A DNA stretch of 23,314 bases from Sterolibacterium sp052034445 (GTDB taxonomy: Bacteria; Pseudomonadota; Gammaproteobacteria; Burkholderiales; Rhodocyclaceae). Made by a program: the position numbers and the translations under genes. The notes beneath the pieces were generated by a model. The model saw only the letters and a list, made by a program, of their open reading frames with translations, was not told where the DNA came from and made no database searches. Position 1 is the first letter of the stretch, and each line of letters opens with the position of its first letter. Of this stretch, positions 6,996 through 14,501 are shown in pieces. The stretch covers positions 1 to 23,314 of the forward strand of contig JBPOIN010000047.1 of NCBI GenBank assembly GCA_052034445.1, in the 5' to 3' direction.

Positions 6996-9491
6996 CTAAT
7001 ACAGCAGGTATTGCTGCCGCAGGTTGCGGAATTCGGCGAGTGGCTTTTGCCAGGCGGCGACGATGGCCTGCGGATCGACGCCGGTGCGGATGGCTTCGAC
7101 CACGCTCTTCGAGCCGATCGAACCCACCGTTCGCGCCAGCTCGAACTGACGCGGATGTTGTCGCGTGAGTGCGTCGGCGAGCTCGATGCCGAGCCGGCCG
7201 ACATCCAGACGTTGGCGGTCGAGCAGGATCACGCGCACGCCGTGGCATACGCGTTTGGCGTAGGTGTTTTCGGCGGGCATGAACTCCGTGGCCTCGAAAC
7301 GCACGCCGGCGATCTGGCGCCGATTCAGGTTGGCGGCCAGCGCCGGGCCGTCGATCCACGGCGCGCCGAGGATTTCGAACGGCGTCGGTGTGCCGCGCCC
7401 GACGCTGACATTGGCCCCTTCGAGCATGCCGATGGCCGGATACAGGGCGACCGCCGTCTGGTTGCGCAGATTCGGCGAGGGCGGAATCCAGAGCAGGCCG
7501 CTTTGGTCGAAATTCGTTTGACGCTGGTAATGGCGCATTCTGACAACCTCGGGGCGGGCGCCGATTCCGAGTTGTGCGTCGAACATCAGCGCCAGTTCGC
7601 CGACCGTCATGCCATGGCGGACGGGCAGGTTGAAATAGGCGGTGAACGAGCGCCGCTCGCCGTCCAGCAGCGGCCCCTGGACGAGTTCGCCGCCGAGTGG
7701 GTTGGGCCGGTCGAGAACGATGAATCGTTTGCCCTGGGCAGCAGCGGCTTCCATGGCGTAACCCATGGTGCTGATGTAGGTGTAGAAACGCACGCCAACA
7801 TCTTGCAGATCGAACACCAGTGCATCAATGCCGGCCAGCATCTCGGGGGTCGGACGGCGGGTGTCGCCGTACAGGCTGAACACCGGCAACCCACTGGCTG
7901 CATCGCTGCCCGAGGGAACCTTGCTGTCGAGTTTGCCCTGCAGACCATGCTCGGGACTGAACAGCGCCACGAGCTGTACGCCGGGCGCCTGGCGCAACAG
8001 GTCGATGCTGCGCCGGCCAGTCGCATCGATGCCACTCTGATGGGTGATCAGGCCGATGCGCAAGCCGGACAGCGCCGCGAAGCCATCGGTAGCCAGGACA
8101 TCAATGCCGCTTTGCAGGCCGCTCGCGGCGCGGCGCAGGGGCGGCAGGTTTTCATGGGCGGCGAGCAGCGGTTGCCGGGCGCTGATCTGTTCCCATGCCA
8201 ACGGCCCGACGGCATCGCTCACCACGCTGGCGATGCGTTCGCGCAAGGGGCCGGCATCGCCCTTTTCGAGCGGATGGACGCGATGCGTGAGGATGACCAC
8301 GTAGGTTTGCGTGACGGGATCGATCCACAACGAAGTGCCGGTGTAACCGTTATGACCGATGGCGCCGACCGGCGGCAGCTGCCGGCGATTCGCGGCCAGC
8401 GGCGCATCGGCTCGCCATCCCAGCGTCCGCAAGGCGGATTTGTAGGGCGGCTGCAGGCCGTAGTTGTTGGCCGCAGTGGGCGCCCTGGGATTGCTGCGGC
8501 AGGCGGCGTTGAGCGCGTGATCGGTAGCGACGGCGGCAGCGACGGCCTGGCACAGTGCGGGCGTCTGCATGTTTTCCCCGGCGGGAGTGGCCGCCATAAG
8601 GCTCGGCCTGGTTTGCGGCAGCTCGATCAGCGCCAGCGATTCGGCGGAGAGCAGCGATTTGCCGGCAAACTTGCCGCCGTCGAGAATCACCTGGGCGAAG
8701 CGCCCCAGATCGTCAGCGGTCGAGAAGACGCCGGCATGACCCGCGACGCCGCCCATGCGCCAGGCCATCGGATCATGGACTTCGCCGCGCCGCAGTTGTC
8801 CATGCAGGAAACCCGTCGGCGCAATGCGCGAGCGCAGCGCCGCCGCCGGCAGATAGCCGGTATCGGGCATGTCCAGCGGCTTGAAGATGTGCTCGCGGCA
8901 ATAGTCGGCCAGCGACTGCCCTGACACGCGGCGCACGAGTTCGCCGAGCGCCATGAAGTTCAGGTCGCTGTAGAGCACTTCGCCATCCGGCGGCGCTTGC
9001 GGTTTCTCGGCGGCCAGCAGCTTCAATGCGGCGGAGGTTCCTTTCCAGGGCTGGCGCAGATCGAGGCCGGCGCGCAAGCCGGAAGTATGCGTGAGCAATT
9101 GGCGAATGCGGATGCTGCCTTTGCCGTGCGCGGCGAATTCCGGCCAGTAGCGGGCGACGGGGGCATCGAGCTGCAATTCGCCGCGTTCGGCCAGCTGCAG
9201 CACGGCGGTGGCGGTGGCAATCGGTTTGGTCAGCGAGGCCAGATCGAAGATCGTTTCCACTTCCATGGCTTCTTCGGGCTGGCGCGTGCGATAGCCAAAG
9301 GCGCGGCGATAGACGACCTTGCCTTCGTGGCCGATCAGGATGACGGCGCCGGGAATGTGACCGGCCTGGATTTGCGCTTCGACGATGCCGGCGATGGGCG
9401 CCAGCTTCTCGCTCTCGAATGCCAGCGCGGCCTGCACCAGCAGGCCGAGCAGCATCGCACCAACCAGCCGGCGCAGCATGTGGCGTCGCAT
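6996..9491 (-). CDS. Fusion: beta-lactamase-family serine hydrolase + exo-beta-N-acetylmuramidase NamZ (DUF1343)
   Basis: 831 residues. Start at 9491 (MRRHMLRR; Met5 at 9479 is also possible), giving a signal peptide of about 24 residues ending AALA. Domain 1 (about 25-435) is a class C beta-lactamase/esterase fold: SLTK (Ser86, Lys89), Tyr174 in a YSD motif, and HNGYTG (380-385) at the position of the third motif. Domain 2 (about 460-831) is DUF1343: GLITHQSG (480-487), FSPEHG (511-516), PVFSLYG, DLQDVGVRFYTY (561-572), LDRPNPLGG (593-601), HGMTVGELA. Established: DUF1343 includes B. subtilis NamZ, which releases MurNAc from peptidoglycan ends and is encoded beside NagZ and a beta-lactamase-like protein. 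This gene joins the hydrolase and muramidase functions in one exported chain, so a role in murein turnover or recycling is likely. It starts 11 bases after the DUF4015 gene and is followed after 10 bases by the radical SAM gene. Confidence 0.9.
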   Translation of the reverse strand: MRRHMLRRLVGAMLLGLLVQAALAFESEKLAPIAGIVEAQIQAGHIPGAVILIGHEGKVVYRRAFGYRTRQPEEAMEVETIFDLASLTKPIATATAVLQLAERGELQLDAPVARYWPEFAAHGKGSIRIRQLLTHTSGLRAGLDLRQPWKGTSAALKLLAAEKPQAPPDGEVLYSDLNFMALGELVRRVSGQSLADYCREHIFKPLDMPDTGYLPAAALRSRIAPTGFLHGQLRRGEVHDPMAWRMGGVAGHAGVFSTADDLGRFAQVILDGGKFAGKSLLSAESLALIELPQTRPSLMAATPAGENMQTPALCQAVAAAVATDHALNAACRSNPRAPTAANNYGLQPPYKSALRTLGWRADAPLAANRRQLPPVGAIGHNGYTGTSLWIDPVTQTYVVILTHRVHPLEKGDAGPLRERIASVVSDAVGPLAWEQISARQPLLAAHENLPPLRRAASGLQSGIDVLATDGFAALSGLRIGLITHQSGIDATGRRSIDLLRQAPGVQLVALFSPEHGLQGKLDSKVPSGSDAASGLPVFSLYGDTRRPTPEMLAGIDALVFDLQDVGVRFYTYISTMGYAMEAAAAQGKRFIVLDRPNPLGGELVQGPLLDGERRSFTAYFNLPVRHGMTVGELALMFDAQLGIGARPEVVRMRHYQRQTNFDQSGLLWIPPSPNLRNQTAVALYPAIGMLEGANVSVGRGTPTPFEILGAPWIDGPALAANLNRRQIAGVRFEATEFMPAENTYAKRVCHGVRVILLDRQRLDVGRLGIELADALTRQHPRQFELARTVGSIGSKSVVEAIRTGVDPQAIVAAWQKPLAEFRNLRQQYLLY

Positions 9492-9502
9492 TGTCGGGGC
9501 GG

Positions 9503-10927
9503 TCAGCGGGTGAGGATCTGGCCCGTCGCCTCGGCGACCGAGACTTGCGCTCCGGCAGGCGTGCGGGGCGCCGCCGAGGCGGGCGCGGTCTTGGTGAGTT
9601 TCGGTGCGGGGGGCAGGGCAGGCTGAGCTGCCGGCAATGCTTCCAGTAGATTGCCCTGCTTGTCCTTGAGGCCGGCCTTGCTGTAGCTGTTGCGCGGGTT
9701 CCACAGCATCCAGCCGCCGCTGCCGAATTTCTCGCTGGCGTCGATCTGCCGGCGGATCTCGGTCGCGCCGAACTGGCGCCGGTCGAAGGCATAATCCTTG
9801 AACGATTGCAGCCAGGGACGGAAACGCGTCGGCTGGATCGCCGTGCGGTCGGCGGCGCGCTTGAGCGTGAGCCCGATGATTTCATAGGCATTGACCACGG
9901 GGTTGCGGTAATTCGGGATGCCGAATTGAAAACCCGACGGATACAGCATCGGCGAGAGGTAGTCGAGCTGCGGGTGCAGGTTTTCGAGTTTCTGGCCAAT
10001 GAAGGTGTCATTGGTATTCCAGCTCACATAGCCGAAGATGTCGGCCGCGACGAACACGTTGTAGGGAATCAAACGCTGGCGCGCGGCGGCCAGAAAGCCG
10101 CTGATGGCCTGTACGCGATTGGCCTCGGTATTCGGCTGCGAAAACACCAGGCCGACGGTGTCGGGGAAACGGACGTAATCGAACTGGATTTCGTCGAAGC
10201 CCAGCGCGGCCGCTTCTTCGGCGATGTCGATGTTGTACTTCCAGACGTCCTGAAAGAACGGATCGACCCAGCTCAATTGTTCGCGATCCTGCCAGGTTTT
10301 GCCGTTGGGGCCCTTGATGGCCCACTCCGGATGCGCCGTCGCCAGCAGCGTGTCCTTGAATACCACCACGCGGGCGATCAGATACACGCCTTTGCTGTGC
10401 AGCCGGTCGATCTGTTCCTTGATGTCGCGTACCGTGATGATGCGCTGGCCGCCGATTTCGGCCGCCAGCGCCACCTTGCTCTTGTAGGGAATCATGCCGC
10501 GATCCCCCTTGACGTCGATAACCAGGGCATTGAGCTCGGTCTGGTCGATCAGATCCAGCGCGGCATTGCGCAGCACGCGGCTGCCGAAGCCATAGAACGA
10601 CAGATACAGGCCCTTGGGTTTCAGGGGGGGCAGCTTGATCGTCAGGGGTTGGCCATTGCTGGCGGGCAAAGGTTGACTCGTGCGGCCATAGCCGACAGCG
10701 CGGGCGCCCAGCGTGACGCCGCTGCTTGCGCCGGGGGGCGCGGCATCGATCCTGAAGTTGCCTTCGCTGTCGGTGCGCGTGACGGTTTTCTGGATCGTTA
10801 CGATGGCATCGGCAATCGGCTTGCCGCTTTGAGCATCGAGAATTTTGCCGGTCAGGGCCGCAGCCGGCGTTGCGATCAGCAGGCCAAGCAGGGCGCTCAG
10901 CAGCGTATTGGTCAAGCGGTTTTTCAT
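9503..10927 (-). CDS. Exported putative glycoside hydrolase (DUF4015) with N-terminal carboxypeptidase-regulatory-like domain
   Basis: 474 residues. Signal peptide about 1-24 (cut after TPAAA). Residues about 25-100 form a small beta-sandwich of the carboxypeptidase-regulatory type (LTGKILDAQSGKPIADAIV ... DSEGNFRI). Residues about 105-430 form a TIM-barrel hydrolase-like domain with KGLYLSFYG, LNALVIDVKGD (132-142), GVYLIARVVVFKD and the conserved acidic strand DEIQFDYVRFP (245-255), the probable active-site region by analogy with GH18/GH13-type barrels. A Pro/Ala-rich tail follows. Its family is annotated as a putative glycoside hydrolase; the natural substrate is unknown to me. The ATG overlaps the deacetylase stop by 4 bases (ATGA), so the two are translationally coupled and probably act on the same polysaccharide in the periplasm or at the surface. 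Confidence 0.85.
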   Translation of the reverse strand: MKNRLTNTLLSALLGLLIATPAAALTGKILDAQSGKPIADAIVTIQKTVTRTDSEGNFRIDAAPPGASSGVTLGARAVGYGRTSQPLPASNGQPLTIKLPPLKPKGLYLSFYGFGSRVLRNAALDLIDQTELNALVIDVKGDRGMIPYKSKVALAAEIGGQRIITVRDIKEQIDRLHSKGVYLIARVVVFKDTLLATAHPEWAIKGPNGKTWQDREQLSWVDPFFQDVWKYNIDIAEEAAALGFDEIQFDYVRFPDTVGLVFSQPNTEANRVQAISGFLAAARQRLIPYNVFVAADIFGYVSWNTNDTFIGQKLENLHPQLDYLSPMLYPSGFQFGIPNYRNPVVNAYEIIGLTLKRAADRTAIQPTRFRPWLQSFKDYAFDRRQFGATEIRRQIDASEKFGSGGWMLWNPRNSYSKAGLKDKQGNLLEALPAAQPALPPAPKLTKTAPASAAPRTPAGAQVSVAEATGQILTR

Positions 10928-11730
10928 TTCTTCGCCTCGTTGAGTAGATTGGCAAATCCCTTGATCCCTTGGCTGTCCGCCATCAGGAAGCGCGGCATGC
11001 CCAGCGCTGGATCGCCGCGGTATGCATGGCGGCCGTCGATACTGAAAGCGGCCACATAACCGGCCGTCTGCGCAGCGGCCATGAGTTCGTCATCGTAAAT
11101 GCCGAATGGCCAGGCCAGCAGCGTCGCTTCCACGCCCAAGCGCTGCTTGAGTGTCTTGCGCGATTTTCCGAGCTGATTGCGCACGAAGGCCTGGTAGGCC
11201 TCGGGCGCCAGGCGCCGTTTCTCGATTTTGAAATTCGGGTGCCAGTAGGTATGTGACTGGATGTCGAATAGCCCGGTGTCGCGCAGTTCCGCCAGCTGCT
11301 GCCAGGTCATCGCATACTCGGCATTCGAAATCGCCGAAGGATAGATGAACAGCGTCACGGGAATTTTTTCGCGTTGCACGATGGGCAGCAGTTCGCTGAA
11401 TACCGTTTTGTGACCGTCATCCACCGTGATCGCCACGGCTTTCGCCGGCAATGCCTGGTGTCTGGCCTTATCCCCGTTGCGCCAGGCGTCGATTGCCTGG
11501 CGCAGCGGAATGATCGTATAGCCATGCTCGCGCAGGTATTTGAGCTGTGCGGTGAAAACTTCGGTGCGGACGGTCATGCTGTCGGCGACGGCAGGGCCGA
11601 AACGATGATAGGCCAGCACCGCCAAGCCCGGATCGCTGTCGACTGCCGCAGCTGGCCGCGCCAGCAGCAGTGCCGGTGCGGCCAGCAGCAGCGCGGCGAA
11701 TCGTTTCAGGAAATTCTTCTGCAGAGTCAT
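10924..11730 (-). CDS. Exported polysaccharide deacetylase (NodB/CE4 family)
   Basis: 268 residues from the ATG at 11730, which places a typical signal peptide (about 1-29, ending RPAAA) at the N-terminus; the longer open frame lacks one. NodB motifs are present: AITVDDG (Asp104, Asp105; usual form TFDDG), SHTYWHP (His160 and His164, metal ligands), and LLAWPFGIYDDEL (204-216) for motif 3. The N-terminal LAVLAYHRFG is typical of the PgaB-like branch. The family removes N-acetyl groups from polysaccharides such as PNAG or peptidoglycan glycans; which one is not decidable here. First gene of the leftward operon and coupled to the DUF4015 hydrolase. The leader region 11731-11970 is shared with the divergent 89-residue gene. 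Confidence 0.88.
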   Translation of the reverse strand: MTLQKNFLKRFAALLLAAPALLLARPAAAVDSDPGLAVLAYHRFGPAVADSMTVRTEVFTAQLKYLREHGYTIIPLRQAIDAWRNGDKARHQALPAKAVAITVDDGHKTVFSELLPIVQREKIPVTLFIYPSAISNAEYAMTWQQLAELRDTGLFDIQSHTYWHPNFKIEKRRLAPEAYQAFVRNQLGKSRKTLKQRLGVEATLLAWPFGIYDDELMAAAQTAGYVAAFSIDGRHAYRGDPALGMPRFLMADSQGIKGFANLLNEAKK

Positions 11731-11904
11731 ATTCGGAGCGTCGTCGTATCGGGTTCGAAACCCGGGAGACATCCGGGCCAGTTGCGGTAGTGTGCCTTGA
11801 GTGCGCGCGCGGAACGCAGCAAACAGAAGCTGTATCCCGCTGTATTTCTGTGTTTGGGGCTTTACGCGCGCTGGCGACACGGCAGGGGGTAAGCAATCTG
11901 CTTA

Positions 11905-11933
11905 TTCACCCGATTTTGGCCGCCCTGTATAGT
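11905..11933 (+). promoter_or_regulatory. Candidate sigma-70 promoter for the 89-residue gene
   Basis: TTCACC (11905-11910, 4 of 6 matches to the -35 consensus) and TATAGT (11928-11933, 5 of 6 to the -10) are separated by exactly 17 bases. Transcription would start near 11940, about 30 bases before the ATG at 11971. Confidence 0.5.
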
Positions 11934-11970
11934 GCGCGATTGATTATTCATCAGAGATGTTTTTGCCATC

Positions 11971-12240
11971 ATGAAAAGACATTCAGAGAGCGAGACGCGC
12001 ATTCCCACCATGCGTTATCACACGCAGAGCGCCGACAAGCTGTATGTGCCGATTCCGTTTTTGTTTGTGACGGACCGCATGTGCCAGGAAATTGCGGCGG
12101 AGCGCGAACTGATCCTGAGCCTGACGCCCGCAGCGGCGCAGGTGCGGCAGAAAAAACTTCTGGGTCGCTACGACCCCAACCTCAGCGCCAGCGCCTTCCA
12201 TGGCGTGTTGCGCCTGTTTGCGGTCGAACGCAAAGCCTGA
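11971..12240 (+). CDS. Small hypothetical protein (89 aa)
   Basis: I do not recognise this protein. It has 89 residues, no signal peptide or membrane segment, and begins with a charged stretch (MKRHSESETR) followed by 'PTMRYHTQSADKLYVPIPFLFV'. The middle is helical and Arg/Glu/Ala-rich and the end (SAFHGVLRLFAVERKA) is mixed. A second in-frame ATG at 12010 could be the real start; neither has a clear Shine-Dalgarno. Support for being a gene comes from a well-spaced promoter-like pair just upstream and from the lack of any competing gene in this stretch. It lies between the divergent deacetylase operon and tadA. A small cytoplasmic regulatory or adaptor protein is possible but not shown. Confidence 0.6.
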   Translation: MKRHSESETRIPTMRYHTQSADKLYVPIPFLFVTDRMCQEIAAERELILSLTPAAAQVRQKKLLGRYDPNLSASAFHGVLRLFAVERKA

Positions 12241-12335
12241 ACCGGCCACGCCGCTTGCTGTTTTGGCGCCCGCGTGGCGGCGCTGCAGCAGTTCAGGGCT
12301 GAGGTAAAATCCGCCGCTCTTTCTGGGAGGACGGC

Positions 12336-12815
12336 ATGGCTGTGACGGCGGATCCGACGATTTTCATGCAGGAAGCCTTGGCGCTGGCGCGACAGGCAGC
12401 GAGCTGCGACGAGGTGCCGGTCGGCGCGGTGGTTGTGAATCCCGAAGGCATCATCATTGGCCGCGGTTTCAATCAACCGATCGGCCGTGCCGATCCAACA
12501 GCGCATGCGGAAATCGTCGCCTTGCGCGATGCCGCAACCAGCGTCGGCAATTACCGCTTGCCCGGCTGTACCCTCTACGTGACGCTGGAGCCATGCCTGA
12601 TGTGCGTTGGTGCGATGTTTCATGCGCGCCTGAGCCGCGTGGTGTTCGGCGCGCGCGACCCCAAGACGGGCGCCTGCGGCAGCGTGCTTGATCTGTTCGC
12701 CGAGAAACGCCTGAATCACCATGCCGAACTGGAGGGCGGCGTCCTGGCGGCAGAGTGCGGAGCGCTGCTGTCGGGATTCTTTGCGGCGCGACGTGCGCGC
12801 ACCCAGCTGGCCTGA
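12336..12815 (+). CDS. tadA: tRNA-specific adenosine deaminase TadA
   Basis: 159 residues; usual family length. It deaminates A34 to inosine in the anticodon of tRNA-Arg(ACG), allowing wobble reading of CGN codons. The zinc-dependent deaminase motif is complete: HAE (His57, Glu59) and PCLMC (Cys87, Cys90). EVPVGAVVV and FGARDPKTGACGS are further TadA hallmarks. The ATG at 12336 has a good ribosome site (gggagg, 12325-12330). A TAAAAT hexamer at 12305-12310 may be its -10 element, though no good -35 is visible. The YkuD-GNAT gene begins 2 bases after its stop, so they are likely co-transcribed. Confidence 0.96.
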   Translation: MAVTADPTIFMQEALALARQAASCDEVPVGAVVVNPEGIIIGRGFNQPIGRADPTAHAEIVALRDAATSVGNYRLPGCTLYVTLEPCLMCVGAMFHARLSRVVFGARDPKTGACGSVLDLFAEKRLNHHAELEGGVLAAECGALLSGFFAARRARTQLA

Positions 12816-12817
12816 GC

Positions 12818-13702
12818 ATGGATATTTTCATCAGCCTGCCGGCGCAAACGCTGGAACTGTTTGACGATCACGGCGAACTGTTGCGTCGTTATTCGGTGTC
12901 GACCGCCAAAAATGGCGCCGGCGAGCAGAACGGCAGTTTCAGGACGCCGCGCGGCAAGCATCTGATTCGCGCCAAGATTGGCGCCGGCTGCGCGGAAAAC
13001 ACCGTATTTGTGAAGCGGCGGCCGACCGGCGAGATCTGGACGCCGGAATTGCATGCGCAACATCCCGGCCGCGACTGGATACTTTCGCGCATTCTCTGGT
13101 TATCCGGCCGCCAGCCTGGCTTCAACCGGCTGTCGTGTGTCGATACCATGCGGCGCTATGTGTATCTGCATGGCACGCATGAACAGGCGCAGATGGGGGC
13201 GCCCGGTTCGATCGGCTGCGTGCGCATGCGCAGTGCCGATATTGTCGAACTCTTCGATCTGGCGCCGCCCTATATCGGCGTGAATATCGGTGAATATCGC
13301 ATCGAAGAGGGGGCTGGGCAGGCCGCTGCGTGTCAGACATTTCTGCGCGAACATGCCGGGCAATCGGCTGCGGCGCCCGCTTCGGCAACCCGCAGGTATG
13401 TGCATGCCATTGATCCGGAAGGGAATCTGATCGGTGCGGCGGTGTTGCAACGGGATGCGGCCGCGGCGCAATTGACGGCGCTGGCCGTGGCGCCAGCCTG
13501 GCGACGGCTGGGGGTGGCGACCAATTTGCTGCGCCGCTTGCTGGAAGTCACGCGCACCGATGGCGCGCTGTGGCAAGGGGTATGGCAGGTGCGTGGCGGC
13601 GATGCGGCCAGCCAGGCGTTTCTGCGCCAGTTCGGTTTTCGCGCCGATCCCGCTGTCAGCGGCGCAGATCAGTGGATTTTTGCGCCTAACGGGCGAGCCT
13701 GA
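12818..13702 (+). CDS. L,D-transpeptidase (YkuD) domain fused to a GNAT acetyltransferase, no signal peptide
   Basis: 294 residues from the ATG at 12818, 2 bases past tadA. The protein enters the YkuD fold immediately (MDIFISLPAQTLELFDD) with no export signal. The catalytic segment is LHGTHEQ ... GSIGCVRM, with His118 and nucleophile Cys134; TPRGKH and RRPTGEIW are typical of the signal-less branch of the family. After a linker (about 165-190), residues about 190-292 form a GNAT domain: a strand pair (VHAIDPEGNLIGAAVL), LTALAVAPAWRRLGVATNLL with the acetyl-CoA pyrophosphate-binding loop RRLGVA (229-234), and FLRQFGF near the end. YkuD domains cross-link peptidoglycan or attach lipoproteins, or in some members cut such bonds. 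The GNAT half needs cytoplasmic acetyl-CoA, which fits the absent signal peptide. The substrate is unknown. Its last 17 bases overlap the convergent NRDE gene. Confidence 0.88.
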   Translation: MDIFISLPAQTLELFDDHGELLRRYSVSTAKNGAGEQNGSFRTPRGKHLIRAKIGAGCAENTVFVKRRPTGEIWTPELHAQHPGRDWILSRILWLSGRQPGFNRLSCVDTMRRYVYLHGTHEQAQMGAPGSIGCVRMRSADIVELFDLAPPYIGVNIGEYRIEEGAGQAAACQTFLREHAGQSAAAPASATRRYVHAIDPEGNLIGAAVLQRDAAAAQLTALAVAPAWRRLGVATNLLRRLLEVTRTDGALWQGVWQVRGGDAASQAFLRQFGFRADPAVSGADQWIFAPNGRA

Positions 13703-14483
13703 AGCGCAAACGCTGACGCGCCCCCGGCGCAGCGTCGGCCAGATAGGTTTGTTCATCGAAACTCACAAAGCCCGCCTGATCCAGCTTGAGCACCGTGGAT
13801 GAGCGGGTTCCGTAGTCTGGCGAGCGGACAAAGGCGGCCGAGAGGACTTTTTCCCATTCGCGTTCGACACCGGTGTCGGGCAGTTTGTCGTAGTCATGAC
13901 GCCGGTCATCGCGCAGCAGATCGAACAGCCGCTGTTCCTGCGGCAGGCTGGCCATGGCTTGCGCGAGAGCGGATTTTCCCTGAGCCACCTTGGGCCAGGG
14001 CGTATCGAGCAAATGGTTGCTGAGGCCGTAGATTCCCGCCGCCAGCCGCCGGGGTTGCAGTCTTTCATTCGCGCTGCCGCGATTTGAATACAGCCAGAGT
14101 TCGCTGTTTGTCGCCTCCGGCGCAATTCGCCCGCACAGCAGATTGAAGCCATTGCACTGCTGCGCCGTGGCAGCGAGACCGGCCAGATAGCCGGCCGGAG
14201 TCTGATTGCCAAGCAGAAAATCGCTGACCAGTCGGCCGCGCGAAGGGGCGGCGGGGCGTTGCTGTTCCGGTTCGCGATAATTCGTCAATGCGGCAAATCG
14301 GCCGCTGCGTGTAATGCCCATCCAGGCGCCGCCACCGCGCAGATCGCGGCCGGCCAGCAGATGCGGGGCCTCGGCCCAGAAACCGGCGACAGCCGTTGGC
14401 CGGGCAAAGTACTCATCGCGGTTGGCCGCGATCAGCAAGGGGTAATCGGGATGTGCCTGCCAGGCCAGAAGGATCAGACACAT
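13686..14483 (-). CDS. NRDE/TANGO2 family protein
   Basis: 265 residues. It begins MCLILLAW; Cys2 becomes the N-terminal residue after Met removal, as in Ntn-type hydrolases to which this family is related. The name-giving NRDE motif is at residues 21-24 (AANRDEYFARP). GGGAWMGITRSGRFAALTNYR (about 50-70) and the GLSNHLLDTPWPKV segment are strongly conserved features of the family. Biochemical role is not settled; eukaryotic TANGO2 has been linked to heme or lipid metabolism. The gene follows ygfZ by 18 bases on the same strand, suggesting an operon. No clear Shine-Dalgarno precedes the ATG at 14483. The 3' end overlaps that of the YkuD-GNAT gene by 17 bases in convergent orientation. Confidence 0.92.
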   Translation of the reverse strand: MCLILLAWQAHPDYPLLIAANRDEYFARPTAVAGFWAEAPHLLAGRDLRGGGAWMGITRSGRFAALTNYREPEQQRPAAPSRGRLVSDFLLGNQTPAGYLAGLAATAQQCNGFNLLCGRIAPEATNSELWLYSNRGSANERLQPRRLAAGIYGLSNHLLDTPWPKVAQGKSALAQAMASLPQEQRLFDLLRDDRRHDYDKLPDTGVEREWEKVLSAAFVRSPDYGTRSSTVLKLDQAGFVSFDEQTYLADAAPGARQRLRFRLAR

Positions 14484-14501
14484 GCGCTGAAACCCGGTGT
14501 A

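Noticed and set aside
6909..8924. 671-codon open frame on the plus strand
   Set aside because: It is antisense to the serine hydrolase-NamZ and radical SAM genes, both of which have complete motifs; the translation shows no domain and is typical of a GC-rich shadow frame.
9806..11059. 417-codon open frame on the plus strand
   Set aside because: Antisense to the DUF4015 hydrolase and deacetylase genes; no domain pattern.
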